In this document: one piece after another, positions 26,138 to 34,644 of the stretch
How the letters are laid out: each line of letters begins with the position of its first letter
How positions within the stretch are numbered: position 1 is the first letter of the stretch
Assembly (NCBI GenBank): GCA_947259185.1
Contig: CAMYKT010000001.1
Location: forward strand, 1 to 64,000
Reading direction: 5' to 3'
DNA: 64,000 bases
Source of the DNA: an uncultured Methanobacteriaceae archaeon
GTDB taxonomy: Archaea > Methanobacteriota > Methanobacteria > Methanobacteriales > Methanobacteriaceae
The notes under the pieces: generated by a model
Databases searched by the model: none
What the model saw: only the letters and a program-made list of their open reading frames with translations
What the model was told of the DNA's origin: nothing
Made by a program: the position numbers and the translations under genes

Positions 26138-26575
26138 ATGGATGAAAAAGGATTCATTGTTTCTTTAGATGCAGTATTGGGATTACTGGTAGTTTTAATA
26201 ATCATAGGAACCATCTCTTTTAATTCCAAACCCCTTTCTAATCCGGCCTACACCGAAAACAAGTTTATGGCCCAGGATATAATGGAACTTATGGCCAGCC
26301 TGGAACCTTACCCTGGGGAGGGTTCCTTACTGGAAAAAATGGCAGGGGTCCTGGATGAGGGAAACTGCAGCCAAACATCTCAAAATCAGGCAGGACTACT
26401 GGCCAGAATGTTTTTAGATAAAACCCATCCGGACATTAACTATAACCTCACTGAAATTAACCATCTTAAAGGAATGACAATATGTGCTAATGCTCCTATG
26501 CAGGATGCAGATAATATTAACTCGGCCCAGAGAAACTACAAGGACTACACTTTCCAGCTATATGTGTGGTACTAG
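26138..26575 (+). CDS. Pilin-like secreted/membrane-anchored small protein
   Basis: Not recognised as a named family. The 145-residue protein begins DEKGFIVSLDAVLGLLVVLIII: a short charged stretch, a KGF motif, and a hydrophobic helix with an acidic residue at its start. That layout recalls archaeal type IV pilin-like signal regions, where cleavage by a prepilin peptidase would fall before or near the Phe. The remainder (about 35-145) is polar with two Cys (GNCSQ and MTICANA) that could form a disulfide outside the cell. It follows the AIR-synthase-like gene by 18 bases and probably shares its transcript. Confidence 0.6.
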   Translation: MDEKGFIVSLDAVLGLLVVLIIIGTISFNSKPLSNPAYTENKFMAQDIMELMASLEPYPGEGSLLEKMAGVLDEGNCSQTSQNQAGLLARMFLDKTHPDINYNLTEINHLKGMTICANAPMQDADNINSAQRNYKDYTFQLYVWY

Positions 26576-26721
26576 TTTTTTAAAAAATTTACTTTATGAA
26601 TAATAGATTCTAACCGGCAGGTTATGAAAATTATTAAATACTAAAAAATTCTAACCATAATTAATCTTGTTTAATTGTTCCAGACTCTGACTTTTTCATG
26701 AACTTATTTATTCAATTAATG

Positions 26722-26793
26722 GCCCTGATAGTGTAGTGGATATCACGTAGGATTGCGGATCCTATTACCCGGGTTCAAGTCCCGGTCAGGGCA
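26722..26793 (+). tRNA. tRNA-Arg(GCG)
   Basis: A 72-nt cloverleaf. The acceptor stem GCCCTGA/TCAGGGC pairs fully with discriminator A. The D arm is GTG-loop-CAC; the anticodon stem TAGGA/TCCTA encloses TTGCGGA, giving anticodon GCG (Arg, codons CGC/CGU). The variable loop is 4 nt, and the T arm is CCGGG-TTCAAGT-CCCGG. CCA is not encoded and no intron is present. It sits alone between the pilin-like gene and the adenylate-forming ligase. Confidence 0.95.
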
Positions 26794-26902
26794 TCTTTAA
26801 TACTAAATATCCTTTTTCCTGGTCCTAATTTTTCATGGTCTAATCTCCTTTTATAAATGAATTTAATTAATTATTTAGCAGGGTAATTACAAACCATATT
26901 AT

Positions 26903-28258
26903 ATGACTGATATAGGCTATTTTAATTCAGAAATTGAAACCATGGAACGGGGCGATCTGGATGCTCTGGTAGAAGAAAGGATAAAATACACCATGAAATA
27001 TGCCTATGAAAACTCTCCTTTCTATTATAAATGGTTTAAAAAGAATAATATCGATTTTTCAGATATAAAAACCCACGAAGATCTGCAGGAGTTACCTATA
27101 ATCACTGGAAGCACGGTGAGAAATAAACAACCTCCTGAGACCAAGGAATTTGAATTTAAATGTGGGTCCTGGGATGATATTTATACTATTCATGAAACCA
27201 GCGGAACCAGCGGCCGGCCCAAATCCTTCTTTTTAACCTGGGAAGACTGGCAAAGGTATGCTGAAAAATACTCCCGTGCTTTCACCTCTCAGGGTTTTGG
27301 TACTGGGGATAGGGTGGTGGTTTGTGCTTCCTATGGGATGAATGTAGGGGCCAATACCATGACCTTAGCTGCTAAAAATATTGGTATGACCATTATCCCC
27401 ACTGGAAAATGTACCTTCCCGGTGCGCCTGATGCAGAATTACGAGCCTACCGGAATTGTGGCCAGCATATTTAAATTGCTAAGGCTGGCCCGGCGCATGA
27501 AAGCTGAGGGTATGGACCCCCAGAATTCCAGTATCAAAAGATTAATTGCGGGAGGGGAGAGTTTTTCACCTGAAGCACGTGATTATGTGGAAGAATTATG
27601 GGGGGTTAAAATTTTCAATACTTATGGCAGTACCGAAGGAACCATGTGTGGTGAATGCCATAAACGGGTGGGTTTGCATGTTCCTGAAGACATGGTACAC
27701 CTTGATGTTTATAATCCTATGATGAAAGACTTTGTGCCAGATGGTGAATGTGGTAGAATAGTTTTAACCACTTTACTACCGGTAGGGGGTAAAACCGGCA
27801 CATTGCTTTTAAATTATGACACCGATGATACCACCGTGGTGGTTTCCCGGGATAAATGTGCATGTGGCCGGACCCATATGCGGATTATGAACCCCCAAAG
27901 GGAAGCTGAAACCTTCTGGATATCTGGAAATCCTTTTAACCGGGTAGATGTAGAACAGGGAGTTTTCCAGAGGGAGAATATGGAGTACCTCACGGGAGAA
28001 TATGAGTCCTTTATCTATGGTGATGAGGACGAGGGAGAAATTACCATGCGGGTTAGTCTGGAATGTGAAACCATGGATAAATGTGACCAGGAACTAATTG
28101 AAAATAACTTTATAAAATCTTTCTTCCAGTACAAACCAGGACTACAACAGGCTTACTCGGAGGGCACTTTTGATTTGTTATTTAATTTCACTGGACCCGG
28201 AGATCTGGAATTCTACCGGATAAAAGGTCGACCGCGAAGAGTGGTGGATCGAAGGTAA
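26903..28258 (+). CDS. Phenylacetate-CoA ligase/coenzyme F390 synthetase-like enzyme
   Basis: A 451-residue adenylate-forming enzyme of the PaaK/F390-synthetase group. The phosphate-binding loop is ETSGTSGRPKSFFLTWEDW (about 99-117), FNTYGSTEGTMCGECH (about 243-258) is the A5 motif, and a C-terminal mini-domain follows. Cysteines in GECH, DKCACGR and elsewhere suggest bound metal, as seen in several archaeal members. Coenzyme F390 synthetases join AMP or GMP to F420 when methanogens meet oxygen, but the same fold activates aryl acids, so the substrate is uncertain. No clear Shine-Dalgarno precedes the ATG; it may be leaderless. Confidence 0.75.
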   Translation: MTDIGYFNSEIETMERGDLDALVEERIKYTMKYAYENSPFYYKWFKKNNIDFSDIKTHEDLQELPIITGSTVRNKQPPETKEFEFKCGSWDDIYTIHETSGTSGRPKSFFLTWEDWQRYAEKYSRAFTSQGFGTGDRVVVCASYGMNVGANTMTLAAKNIGMTIIPTGKCTFPVRLMQNYEPTGIVASIFKLLRLARRMKAEGMDPQNSSIKRLIAGGESFSPEARDYVEELWGVKIFNTYGSTEGTMCGECHKRVGLHVPEDMVHLDVYNPMMKDFVPDGECGRIVLTTLLPVGGKTGTLLLNYDTDDTTVVVSRDKCACGRTHMRIMNPQREAETFWISGNPFNRVDVEQGVFQRENMEYLTGEYESFIYGDEDEGEITMRVSLECETMDKCDQELIENNFIKSFFQYKPGLQQAYSEGTFDLLFNFTGPGDLEFYRIKGRPRRVVDRR

Positions 28259-28331
28259 TCTGGTTAATTTAAATACCTTTATTTACTTATTTTTCCAGGA
28301 AACTAATTAATTTAATTTTTGAGGAAATCAA

Positions 28332-29585
28332 ATGCTTAATGCTGAAACTTTTATTACCCATACTAAAGGAACTGGAGGAACTATCCGGGTGGAATATGAG
28401 GATTTTTATGTAGAAGAAATCCCGGAAACAACCCCTACCGGTGAAGGACCCAATACATGGATGTGGATTGAGAAAAAAGGACGAACCACCCTGGACGTAG
28501 TGCTGGACATTGCCCGGGATTTAAACCTGTCTCGTAAGAGAATGGGATTTGCTGGAATGAAAGATAAAAAGGCGGTGACCCGGCAGTGGTTGGGTATAAG
28601 TAACTTCGAAGCTAAAGACCTGGAACCGATTATAGATAAATATTATAACGTAGAATTTATTAAAATTACTCAAAACCAGAAAAAACTTCGCATGGGGCAG
28701 CTGGTAGGTAACAAGTTCCGTATTTTAATTAGAAATATAGAAAACCCGGATAAAGCTGCTTTTGAAGCCCAAAAAGCCTTAAAAAAGTTAGAAGATGTGG
28801 GAACTCCTAATTACTATGGCTGGCAGAGATTTGGAAAACCACGCAGCAACACCCATCTGGTGGGCAAAGCACTTACCACCAATAGTCTAAAGAAAACTGT
28901 GGGGGCATACATTGGAAACCCCTATGATGATGAACCAGAACACATCAAAGCGGCCCGAGCAGCATATGATGATGGAAATCTGGAAAAATCATTTGAATTA
29001 ATGCCCACTGGAATGCGTTATGAGCGAATGATGCTTAGAACACTCTTAAAGGAAGAAAAAAAGAAGCAAACTCTGGATGAAGAGTCTTATCGTAAGGCAC
29101 TTTACAGTCTTCCTAAACCATTAAGTAGAATGTTTATCCATGCCTACCAATCCTTTTTATTCAATAAAGCAGTAAGCAAAAGATCAGCCCTGGGAATAAA
29201 CCAGTACCAGGAAGGGGACATAATTATTGATAATGAAGAACATTTAATACATGATGGGTCTCCTGAAGAGCTGCAGGAGCAGATTGATAATTTCCAGGCC
29301 CATCCTACCGCACCGCTTTTTGGAACCAAAGTACCTTTAGCTGGAGGAAAATTAGGGGAAATGGAACAGGAAGTTCTGAATGAAGAGGGTATATCCCTTT
29401 CTGATTTTGAATGCCCAAAAATGCCAAAATTAGGTAGTCATGGATTAAGAAGGGCTATAAGATTTAAAATATGGGATGTTTCAGCTACTGCAACACCAGA
29501 AGGGATTTTAACTGAGTTTTCCATACCAAAAGGGTGCTATGCCACTGCAGTTTTAAGGGAGATAATGAAAACTGAGGCAGTTTAA
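28332..29585 (+). CDS. truD: tRNA pseudouridine synthase TruD
   Basis: Makes pseudouridine 13 in tRNA. The 417-residue length matches archaeal TruD. The catalytic Asp is residue 78 in FAGMKDKKAVTRQ, the GxKDxxA signature of the family. The characteristic TRUD insertion domain follows, with YYGWQRFGKPRSNTHLVGKAL and later HAYQSFLFNKAVS. The RBS GAGGAAAT stands before the ATG. The next gene starts 22 bases after its stop, suggesting one transcript. Confidence 0.93.
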   Translation: MLNAETFITHTKGTGGTIRVEYEDFYVEEIPETTPTGEGPNTWMWIEKKGRTTLDVVLDIARDLNLSRKRMGFAGMKDKKAVTRQWLGISNFEAKDLEPIIDKYYNVEFIKITQNQKKLRMGQLVGNKFRILIRNIENPDKAAFEAQKALKKLEDVGTPNYYGWQRFGKPRSNTHLVGKALTTNSLKKTVGAYIGNPYDDEPEHIKAARAAYDDGNLEKSFELMPTGMRYERMMLRTLLKEEKKKQTLDEESYRKALYSLPKPLSRMFIHAYQSFLFNKAVSKRSALGINQYQEGDIIIDNEEHLIHDGSPEELQEQIDNFQAHPTAPLFGTKVPLAGGKLGEMEQEVLNEEGISLSDFECPKMPKLGSHGLRRAIRFKIWDVSATATPEGILTEFSIPKGCYATAVLREIMKTEAV

Positions 29586-29607
29586 TAAAAATCAGGGAGA
29601 ATTATAG

Positions 29608-30015
29608 ATGCAGGTATTTAAGTGCAGAGTAATATCCCGGGGCAAGGCCCGGGGGAAAATCATTCACAGCAGTAAACCACTTAGTTTTTTAGGAGGGGTA
29701 GATCCAGATACTGGTAAGATCGTGGACATTAACCATCCTTTACAGGGTGAAAGTATAAAAAATAAGATCCTGGTTATCCCTGGAGGAAAGGGATCCACCG
29801 TGGGTTCTTATGTGATTTTCCAGATGTATAAAAACAATACGGCACCGCTGGCCATAATCTGCCTGGAAGCAGAACCCATAATAGCCACCGGGGCCATCAT
29901 GGCAGGAATACCTATGGTGGACCATATACGTCCAGAGGTCATGGATATCCTCGCCCAGTCACTTGATGTGGAAGTTGATGGGGATAATGGCGAAATTAAA
30001 GTTTTTAATGACTAA
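29608..30015 (+). CDS. Phosphomevalonate dehydratase small subunit (aconitase-X swivel domain)
   Basis: A 135-residue swivelling domain of the aconitase X family (DUF126). In archaea, together with a large subunit, it dehydrates phosphomevalonate to trans-anhydromevalonate 5-phosphate in the modified mevalonate pathway that makes isoprenoid lipids. Landmarks are RVISRGKARGKII at the start, LSFLGGVDPDTGKIVD (about 27-42), HPLQGESI, and VIPGGKGSTVGSYVIF with the conserved Ser (about 57-72). The large subunit is not in this window. AGGGAGAA precedes the ATG. Confidence 0.85.
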   Translation: MQVFKCRVISRGKARGKIIHSSKPLSFLGGVDPDTGKIVDINHPLQGESIKNKILVIPGGKGSTVGSYVIFQMYKNNTAPLAIICLEAEPIIATGAIMAGIPMVDHIRPEVMDILAQSLDVEVDGDNGEIKVFND

Positions 30016-30057
30016 GCTCCCCCTATACTCCTTTTTCTCTTTAATTAATTAAAGCAG

Positions 30058-30450
30058 TTAATATTCATTTTTTCTCATATTTTCAGCTAAAATCCCACCC
30101 AGGGCCCCTAACACTGTAAACATTATTAATATAATCGCAGTAAATAGAATACCGGCTAAAATTCCAATTAAACTGGCTATATCTCCTAGATTAGTGGAAA
30201 TAAGTCCGATTAATGTACTCAATATTCCTATGCCTGCAAAGGAAATTAAACTAATAACCACACCACCAAATAATCCGGAAAGAGCACCATCTTTTGCTCC
30301 ATCAATTTCATATTTTTTTGTTAGATATATGGTTATATAACCTCCTGCCAGAGGACCTAGAAAGAATAATGGAAAAATGGATAGTCCCAAGGCCAGGGTC
30401 AGTGCTGCTGTAAAAAGACCTCCGGCACTAATGGCTTTAATATCACTCAT
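30058..30450 (-). CDS. Small polytopic membrane protein (DUF5518-like)
   Basis: A 130-residue, glycine-rich protein of four hydrophobic segments, ending in a short charged tail (ENMRKNEY). Features such as GGLFTAALTLALG, LAGGYITIYLTKKYEIDGAKDGALSGLFGG and LGALGGILAEN resemble small archaeal proteins grouped as DUF5518, in which a GxxxGA motif after a charged loop links two helix pairs. AAGGAG lies eight bases before the ATG. The function is unknown. It stands 105 bases downstream of another protein of the same general style on the same strand. Confidence 0.65.
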   Translation of the reverse strand: MSDIKAISAGGLFTAALTLALGLSIFPLFFLGPLAGGYITIYLTKKYEIDGAKDGALSGLFGGVVISLISFAGIGILSTLIGLISTNLGDIASLIGILAGILFTAIILIMFTVLGALGGILAENMRKNEY

Positions 30451-30555
30451 AACATAGCTCCTTTAACATATTTTAATGATATTTATCTGGAAAAATAATA
30501 AAAAGCTATCGTTTTAAACTTTACAATTCATTAAAAAAATAAAAAAGGGTTTAAT

Positions 30556-30906
30556 TTATCTGCTTGCTATAACGGTACCTATGACTCCGCCTATGGCTCC
30601 GATTATACCGTTTAATATGGCTCCGATTATGATTCCAACTAAACCGATAGCAGCTAGGCCACCTTCACCTGCAGCACCTAATAGGACTAAAACTATAATA
30701 CCTCCGATTATGGCAGCTACAATACCTACCAGGGCTCCATGGATTGCTCCATTCATGTAGTCCCCGCCAACAGTATAACCGACATATATAGTTGCTAATA
30801 AGTATCCTATGGTTCCACCCCATTCTCCGAGAACAGCTCCCAGGATAACTCCTAATACTATTGCTAATACCAATCCAATAATTACTGTTTTCCAGTCGAC
30901 ATCCAT
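30556..30906 (-). CDS. Small glycine-rich membrane protein (DUF5518-like)
   Basis: About 116 residues, almost wholly hydrophobic, with four predicted helices and many GxxxG packing motifs. TVGGDYMNGAIHGALVGIVAAIIGG in the middle matches the DUF5518-like loop pattern also seen in the downstream neighbour. The frame is open to 30921, but GGAGGTGA lies four bases before ATG 30906, a near-perfect anti-SD match, so the start is taken there. Function unknown. An AT-rich TATA-like run on the minus strand around 30947-30957 is a fair promoter candidate. Confidence 0.65.
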   Translation of the reverse strand: MDVDWKTVIIGLVLAIVLGVILGAVLGEWGGTIGYLLATIYVGYTVGGDYMNGAIHGALVGIVAAIIGGIIVLVLLGAAGEGGLAAIGLVGIIIGAILNGIIGAIGGVIGTVIASR

Positions 30907-31321
30907 CTTTTCACCTCCCATTCATTATATACTTTGATACTTGTTTTATTGCATATATTTTTTTCTTTTTTTATCTAAGGAAATATTTTTTAACCTATTC
31001 CTATCCCGACGAATATTAACTATTCAATTTTATTAGAATTAGAAATAAAACATTATTTAATTTATTATAGTTATATTCTCTTTCTAAAAATATTCAATTA
31101 TAAATTAAGATTAAATAACTTAAAAAATAGTATCAGGAATTATAAAACCTTAATCAAAATAAATTGTTTTTTTTGAGTTTTTAATTGATTGTACACAATA
31201 ATTCAAATTGCTATATCTGAACACTTAGAATTTTTTCTTCATCTTTTTCATAATGGAAAATATCAAATACATCCAGACCAAAGTAATATCATATTCAATT
31301 CTTTATCTCAGAGGTTTACCC
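30907..31321. other. AT-rich divergent intergenic region
   Basis: About 415 bases separate the leftward small membrane protein from the rightward amidohydrolase. It is dominated by A/T homopolymer runs. I see a TATA-like element for the leftward gene near 30947-30957 and no convincing small ORF, RNA gene or repeat in the rest. The reading frame of the amidohydrolase extends back to 31253, but the translated stretch lacks family residues. Confidence 0.4.
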
Positions 31322-32563
31322 ATGAAAAATGTGCTTATTACCAATGCTACAATAATTGATGGAACTGGTAAGAAACCCCTTGAAAACAGGGACATTCTGG
31401 TGGAAAAAAACATCATAAAAGATATTATTCCCTCCAATTCCCTTAAAAATCCGGAATTTGAAATTATTGATGCACAGGGATCCTTTATTCTACCAGGATT
31501 TATTGATACTCATACTCATTTAATGGCCAATGGTTTTAGAATGGAAGATAACATGCAAAAGCCCCTGGCCTTACATTTTTATAATGCCCTGAAAAACATG
31601 GAAAAAACATTAAATGCAGGTGTGACCACGGTAAGAGATGCGGGTTTAGCTGATGCCGGGGTTAAAATGGCAGCAGAAAAGAACCTGTTTCCAGCACCCC
31701 GTATGCAGATATGTGTTATGCCTCTTTCAATCAGTGGAGGACACTTTGACTTTTTCTTAAAATCAGGATTTGATATGAAGTTATCCTACCCTGGTCTGCC
31801 GGAAAGTATCTGTGATGGTGAAGCAGAAGTTAGAAAAAGAACCAGGGAAGTTTTAAGATCTGGAGCTGAAGTTATCAAGGTAATGGCCACCGGGGGAGTA
31901 ATCAGTGCGAATGATAGTCCTGAATTTAGTCAGTTTACTTTAAAGGAGCTGCAGGCTGTGGTGGAAGAAGCAGATTATAAGGGGGGCTTAAAGGTCATGG
32001 CCCATGCCCATGGTATAGAAGGCATAAAAAATTCACTTAAAGCTGGTATCCACTCCATTGAACATGGTACCTATCTGGATCAGGAAGCAGCAGATATGAT
32101 GGTGGAAAATAATGCTTACCTGGTTCCCACTTTTGTGGTAACTAATCTCAATAAAAAGAAAGCTCTGCAGGGTGAATTACCGGAATATAGTCGCAAAGAA
32201 GCTATTGAAATATCTCATGTACACCAGGAAAATATGGAGCTGGCCTATCACTCCGGGGTGCAAATAGTAATGGGAACTGATTGCGGGGTGGTGGAACATG
32301 GTAATAATCTTCTGGAACTGGAATATTTATGTAAGATGGGCATGGAACCCCAGGAAGCCCTGATGGCCGGGACCTTAAAAGCAGCCCAGTGCATAGGATG
32401 GGAAGAAAAGATAGGATCCATTGAAAAAGGTAAACTGGCCGATATGGTCCTGGTTAAAAAGAATCCTTTAGATGATATCAGTTCCCTGTCTGATGATGAG
32501 AATATATTAATGGTAATTAAGGATGGAACAGTATTTAAAGATAATTTAAACGGTTCGGATTAA
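31322..32563 (+). CDS. Amidohydrolase (prolidase/imidazolonepropionase-like)
   Basis: A 413-residue metal-dependent hydrolase. The frame opens at 31253, but ATG 31322 is preceded by GAGGT and starts the family sequence MKNVLITNATIIDGTG, so it is the likely start. Metal ligands are visible in GFIDTHTHLMANG (about 60-72), a Lys in VIKVMATGGV (about 179-188), HAHG (about 226-229), SIEHGTY (about 243-249) and MGTDCGVVEHG (about 317-327). The C-terminus GKLADMVLVKKNPLDD is the usual beta-strand return. Close relatives hydrolyse Xaa-Pro dipeptides or ring amides. The substrate is unknown and no pathway genes flank it. Confidence 0.82.
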   Translation: MKNVLITNATIIDGTGKKPLENRDILVEKNIIKDIIPSNSLKNPEFEIIDAQGSFILPGFIDTHTHLMANGFRMEDNMQKPLALHFYNALKNMEKTLNAGVTTVRDAGLADAGVKMAAEKNLFPAPRMQICVMPLSISGGHFDFFLKSGFDMKLSYPGLPESICDGEAEVRKRTREVLRSGAEVIKVMATGGVISANDSPEFSQFTLKELQAVVEEADYKGGLKVMAHAHGIEGIKNSLKAGIHSIEHGTYLDQEAADMMVENNAYLVPTFVVTNLNKKKALQGELPEYSRKEAIEISHVHQENMELAYHSGVQIVMGTDCGVVEHGNNLLELEYLCKMGMEPQEALMAGTLKAAQCIGWEEKIGSIEKGKLADMVLVKKNPLDDISSLSDDENILMVIKDGTVFKDNLNGSD

Positions 32564-32790
32564 TTTAAACGGATTTTTTATTAATCCCTAACCTATACTG
32601 CATGTATTTAATTGGCTAATATGTATACCAATTATTATAATAATAGAATGACAACTCATCGAATCAGGTAAATTATATATAGCCTTAATTAAACTGAAAC
32701 TTTGCTGGATTTTATCTGTAATTATTTAATCTACTTTAAATATAAGGCTAGTTAAGGCGATGTATATTTTTATAAATAGGAGATTAGCCC

Positions 32791-33090
32791 ATGAACAAAC
32801 AGTTCTTAAAAAATTTAAAATTAATAGTAGTCATAGCGGCGGTACTGGGATTTGCAGGGGTTCTTCTTTATCTGGCTTATAGTTTTTCTTTAATGTGGCA
32901 GGCTATGGCTGCCGGCTTTACTATTGGATTTTTATTAATTCTACTATTTTTACTTTTTATAGCGCTGATCTATGTTGGTATAAGGATACTGTGGATTCAA
33001 AGGGAGCTAAATAAATGCCGATTGGAAGTGGAGATTCTCAAAAAAAAGCTTGCAGAAGAAAAGTTGAAAAATGATTCTAAAATTGAATGA
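32791..33090 (+). CDS. Small two-helix membrane protein with coiled-coil tail
   Basis: Not recognised. A 99-residue protein with two transmembrane helices (about 10-32 and 40-65) followed by a charged heptad-like tail from about 67 to 99 (RELNKCRLEVEILKKKLAEE region) that could form a short coiled coil in the cytoplasm. AGGAG sits before the ATG. TATA-like TTTAAATATAA is near 32734-32745. It is divergent in function from its neighbours but lies within the same run of small hydrophobic proteins. Confidence 0.55.
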   Translation: MNKQFLKNLKLIVVIAAVLGFAGVLLYLAYSFSLMWQAMAAGFTIGFLLILLFLLFIALIYVGIRILWIQRELNKCRLEVEILKKKLAEEKLKNDSKIE

Positions 33091-33151
33091 TTTCTTTATA
33101 TTTAAAAAATAAATAGATTAGAATAGATAAAATCTATTCTAAATTTGCTGC

Positions 33152-34069
33152 TTATTCTAACTGTATTTTGAATGAACCAATCTTTGGTGCCAGTATATTG
33201 TAAATAACTGCTGTTAAAGCATAGGCGATGAATACCAATATAAATCCACCTATAATATAAGTCAGCAAGATCAGTATACCAGCTTCTATAGATCCGAGGG
33301 CCGCTAATAATATCAGGAATATTATCCCCAATATGAGTCCCAGGACTGCAGCAATAGCACCGGTTATTAATCCGATGGCCACGGGATTAATGTTTTCTAC
33401 ACCAAAGAAGTTATCTGTCATTTGAGCTAATTCTACTTTTATTCCACCTACTTTTGGAGCCAGCAGATTATATAGCAGGGCTGCAATGGCGGCACCAATA
33501 AATACGAAGATAAAAGTAAGCAGAGGACTGATTATGATGTTCAGTATAGCACCAAGTGCTCCTGCACCACCTATTTCAGGTAGTTGTCCGGTAGTTGCAT
33601 TGGTAGCGGCCAGGGCCAGGGTACCAATACCTCCAATCAGTTCAATCAAAACCGCTTGCAGGGGAGCAATTACCAGTTGCATAATTAACTGGAATACAGC
33701 TGTTATTCCTGCCAGTATAAGTGCAAAAGGGACTACTTCTGCTCTGGTGACTTCAGTCATTTCCTCTAATTCAATTTTGATTCCACCGAGCTTGGGTACC
33801 AGTAAATTGTAGAGCAATGCCTGCAGAAAAGAGGGCATTATACTTAATAAGAAGGATCCAACCGGGAAAACAACAAGACCTGCTACTGAAATACCAAGAA
33901 TAACTCCACTTAGAGGAGCAAGTTCGGTTCCAGATAGTAGTGAGGCAAATGCACCTCCAAATATCAACAGTATAATTGCAAATATGAAACCCCATACTGC
34001 ATTAAGAGCAGCATTCATAATAGTATAGGGCACTATTTTTATCGATTTCAATTCTTTCATAGTTTTCAT
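33152..34069 (-). CDS. Membrane protein with three internal repeats
   Basis: A 305-residue hydrophobic protein built from three tandem copies of a domain of about 100 residues. Each copy ends with the same signature: YNLLVPKLGGIKIELE (87-102), YNLLAPKVGGIKVELA (200-215) and YNILAPKIGSFKIQLE (290-305). Each copy begins with a short VxPxA/T motif, then two to three helices. The signature resembles the end of the DUF3566 transmembrane domain of actinobacteria. GGGAGGTG stands seven bases before ATG 34069. The gene upstream encodes a single copy of the same unit. Function unknown; the repeats suggest a symmetrical membrane assembly. Confidence 0.7.
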   Translation of the reverse strand: MKTMKELKSIKIVPYTIMNAALNAVWGFIFAIILLIFGGAFASLLSGTELAPLSGVILGISVAGLVVFPVGSFLLSIMPSFLQALLYNLLVPKLGGIKIELEEMTEVTRAEVVPFALILAGITAVFQLIMQLVIAPLQAVLIELIGGIGTLALAATNATTGQLPEIGGAGALGAILNIIISPLLTFIFVFIGAAIAALLYNLLAPKVGGIKVELAQMTDNFFGVENINPVAIGLITGAIAAVLGLILGIIFLILLAALGSIEAGILILLTYIIGGFILVFIAYALTAVIYNILAPKIGSFKIQLE

Positions 34070-34212
34070 CTAAAAGCACCTCCCTAGGTACTATTTATTA
34101 TTATGTTAAAAGGAGCATAAATAACTGCTACCTTTAAAAAATAATTTAGAACTAAGTGGTAGATTTACTCTTATAATCACTCAAAATAAAAAATAAAAAA
34201 AATGAATAGAAC

Positions 34213-34521
34213 TTATTCCAGTTCTAATCTTATTCCACCCAGTTTAGGAGCAAGGAAATTATAAATCAAAGCTATAATAGCGTAAGTTATAAATCCGGCT
34301 ATAAAAGCGCCTATGGTTGCAAATATAATTAAAATAATAGCTCCTAATATTCCTCCGGCTATTACCGCACCCACTTCTTGAGCCGGTACCAGAGCCAGTA
34401 GAGATGCTCCGAATATTACTACTATAAGGGACCATATAAATCCTAAAACCCCACCTATAGCTCCTATCATCAGAGCAAAGGGCATTACTGGTATAGATTT
34501 TATTTCTTTTGTTTCAACCAT
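34213..34521 (-). CDS. Single-repeat membrane protein related to the three-repeat neighbour
   Basis: A 102-residue protein with an N-terminal IKSIPVMPFALM motif, two or three hydrophobic helices and the C-terminal signature YNFLAPKLGGIRLELE, the same unit found three times in the protein encoded 143 bases downstream. GAGGTGAT precedes the ATG. The pair looks like a gene duplication followed by internal tandem fusion. No known function; a structural or channel-like role is only a guess. Confidence 0.65.
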   Translation of the reverse strand: MVETKEIKSIPVMPFALMIGAIGGVLGFIWSLIVVIFGASLLALVPAQEVGAVIAGGILGAIILIIFATIGAFIAGFITYAIIALIYNFLAPKLGGIRLELE

Positions 34522-34644
34522 TCAATCACCTCTTTTGTTGGTGTAAAAATCCACCTTTTATTTTTAAGATGATTAAAGTATAATATTTTATCTAAAACCC
34601 GCTCGAACTCAAAAAAATAAAAAAGAGAAAATAATTAAATATAT

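Noticed and set aside
31253..31321. N-terminal extension of the amidohydrolase
   Set aside because: Residues do not resemble the family; ATG 31322 with GAGGT is better.
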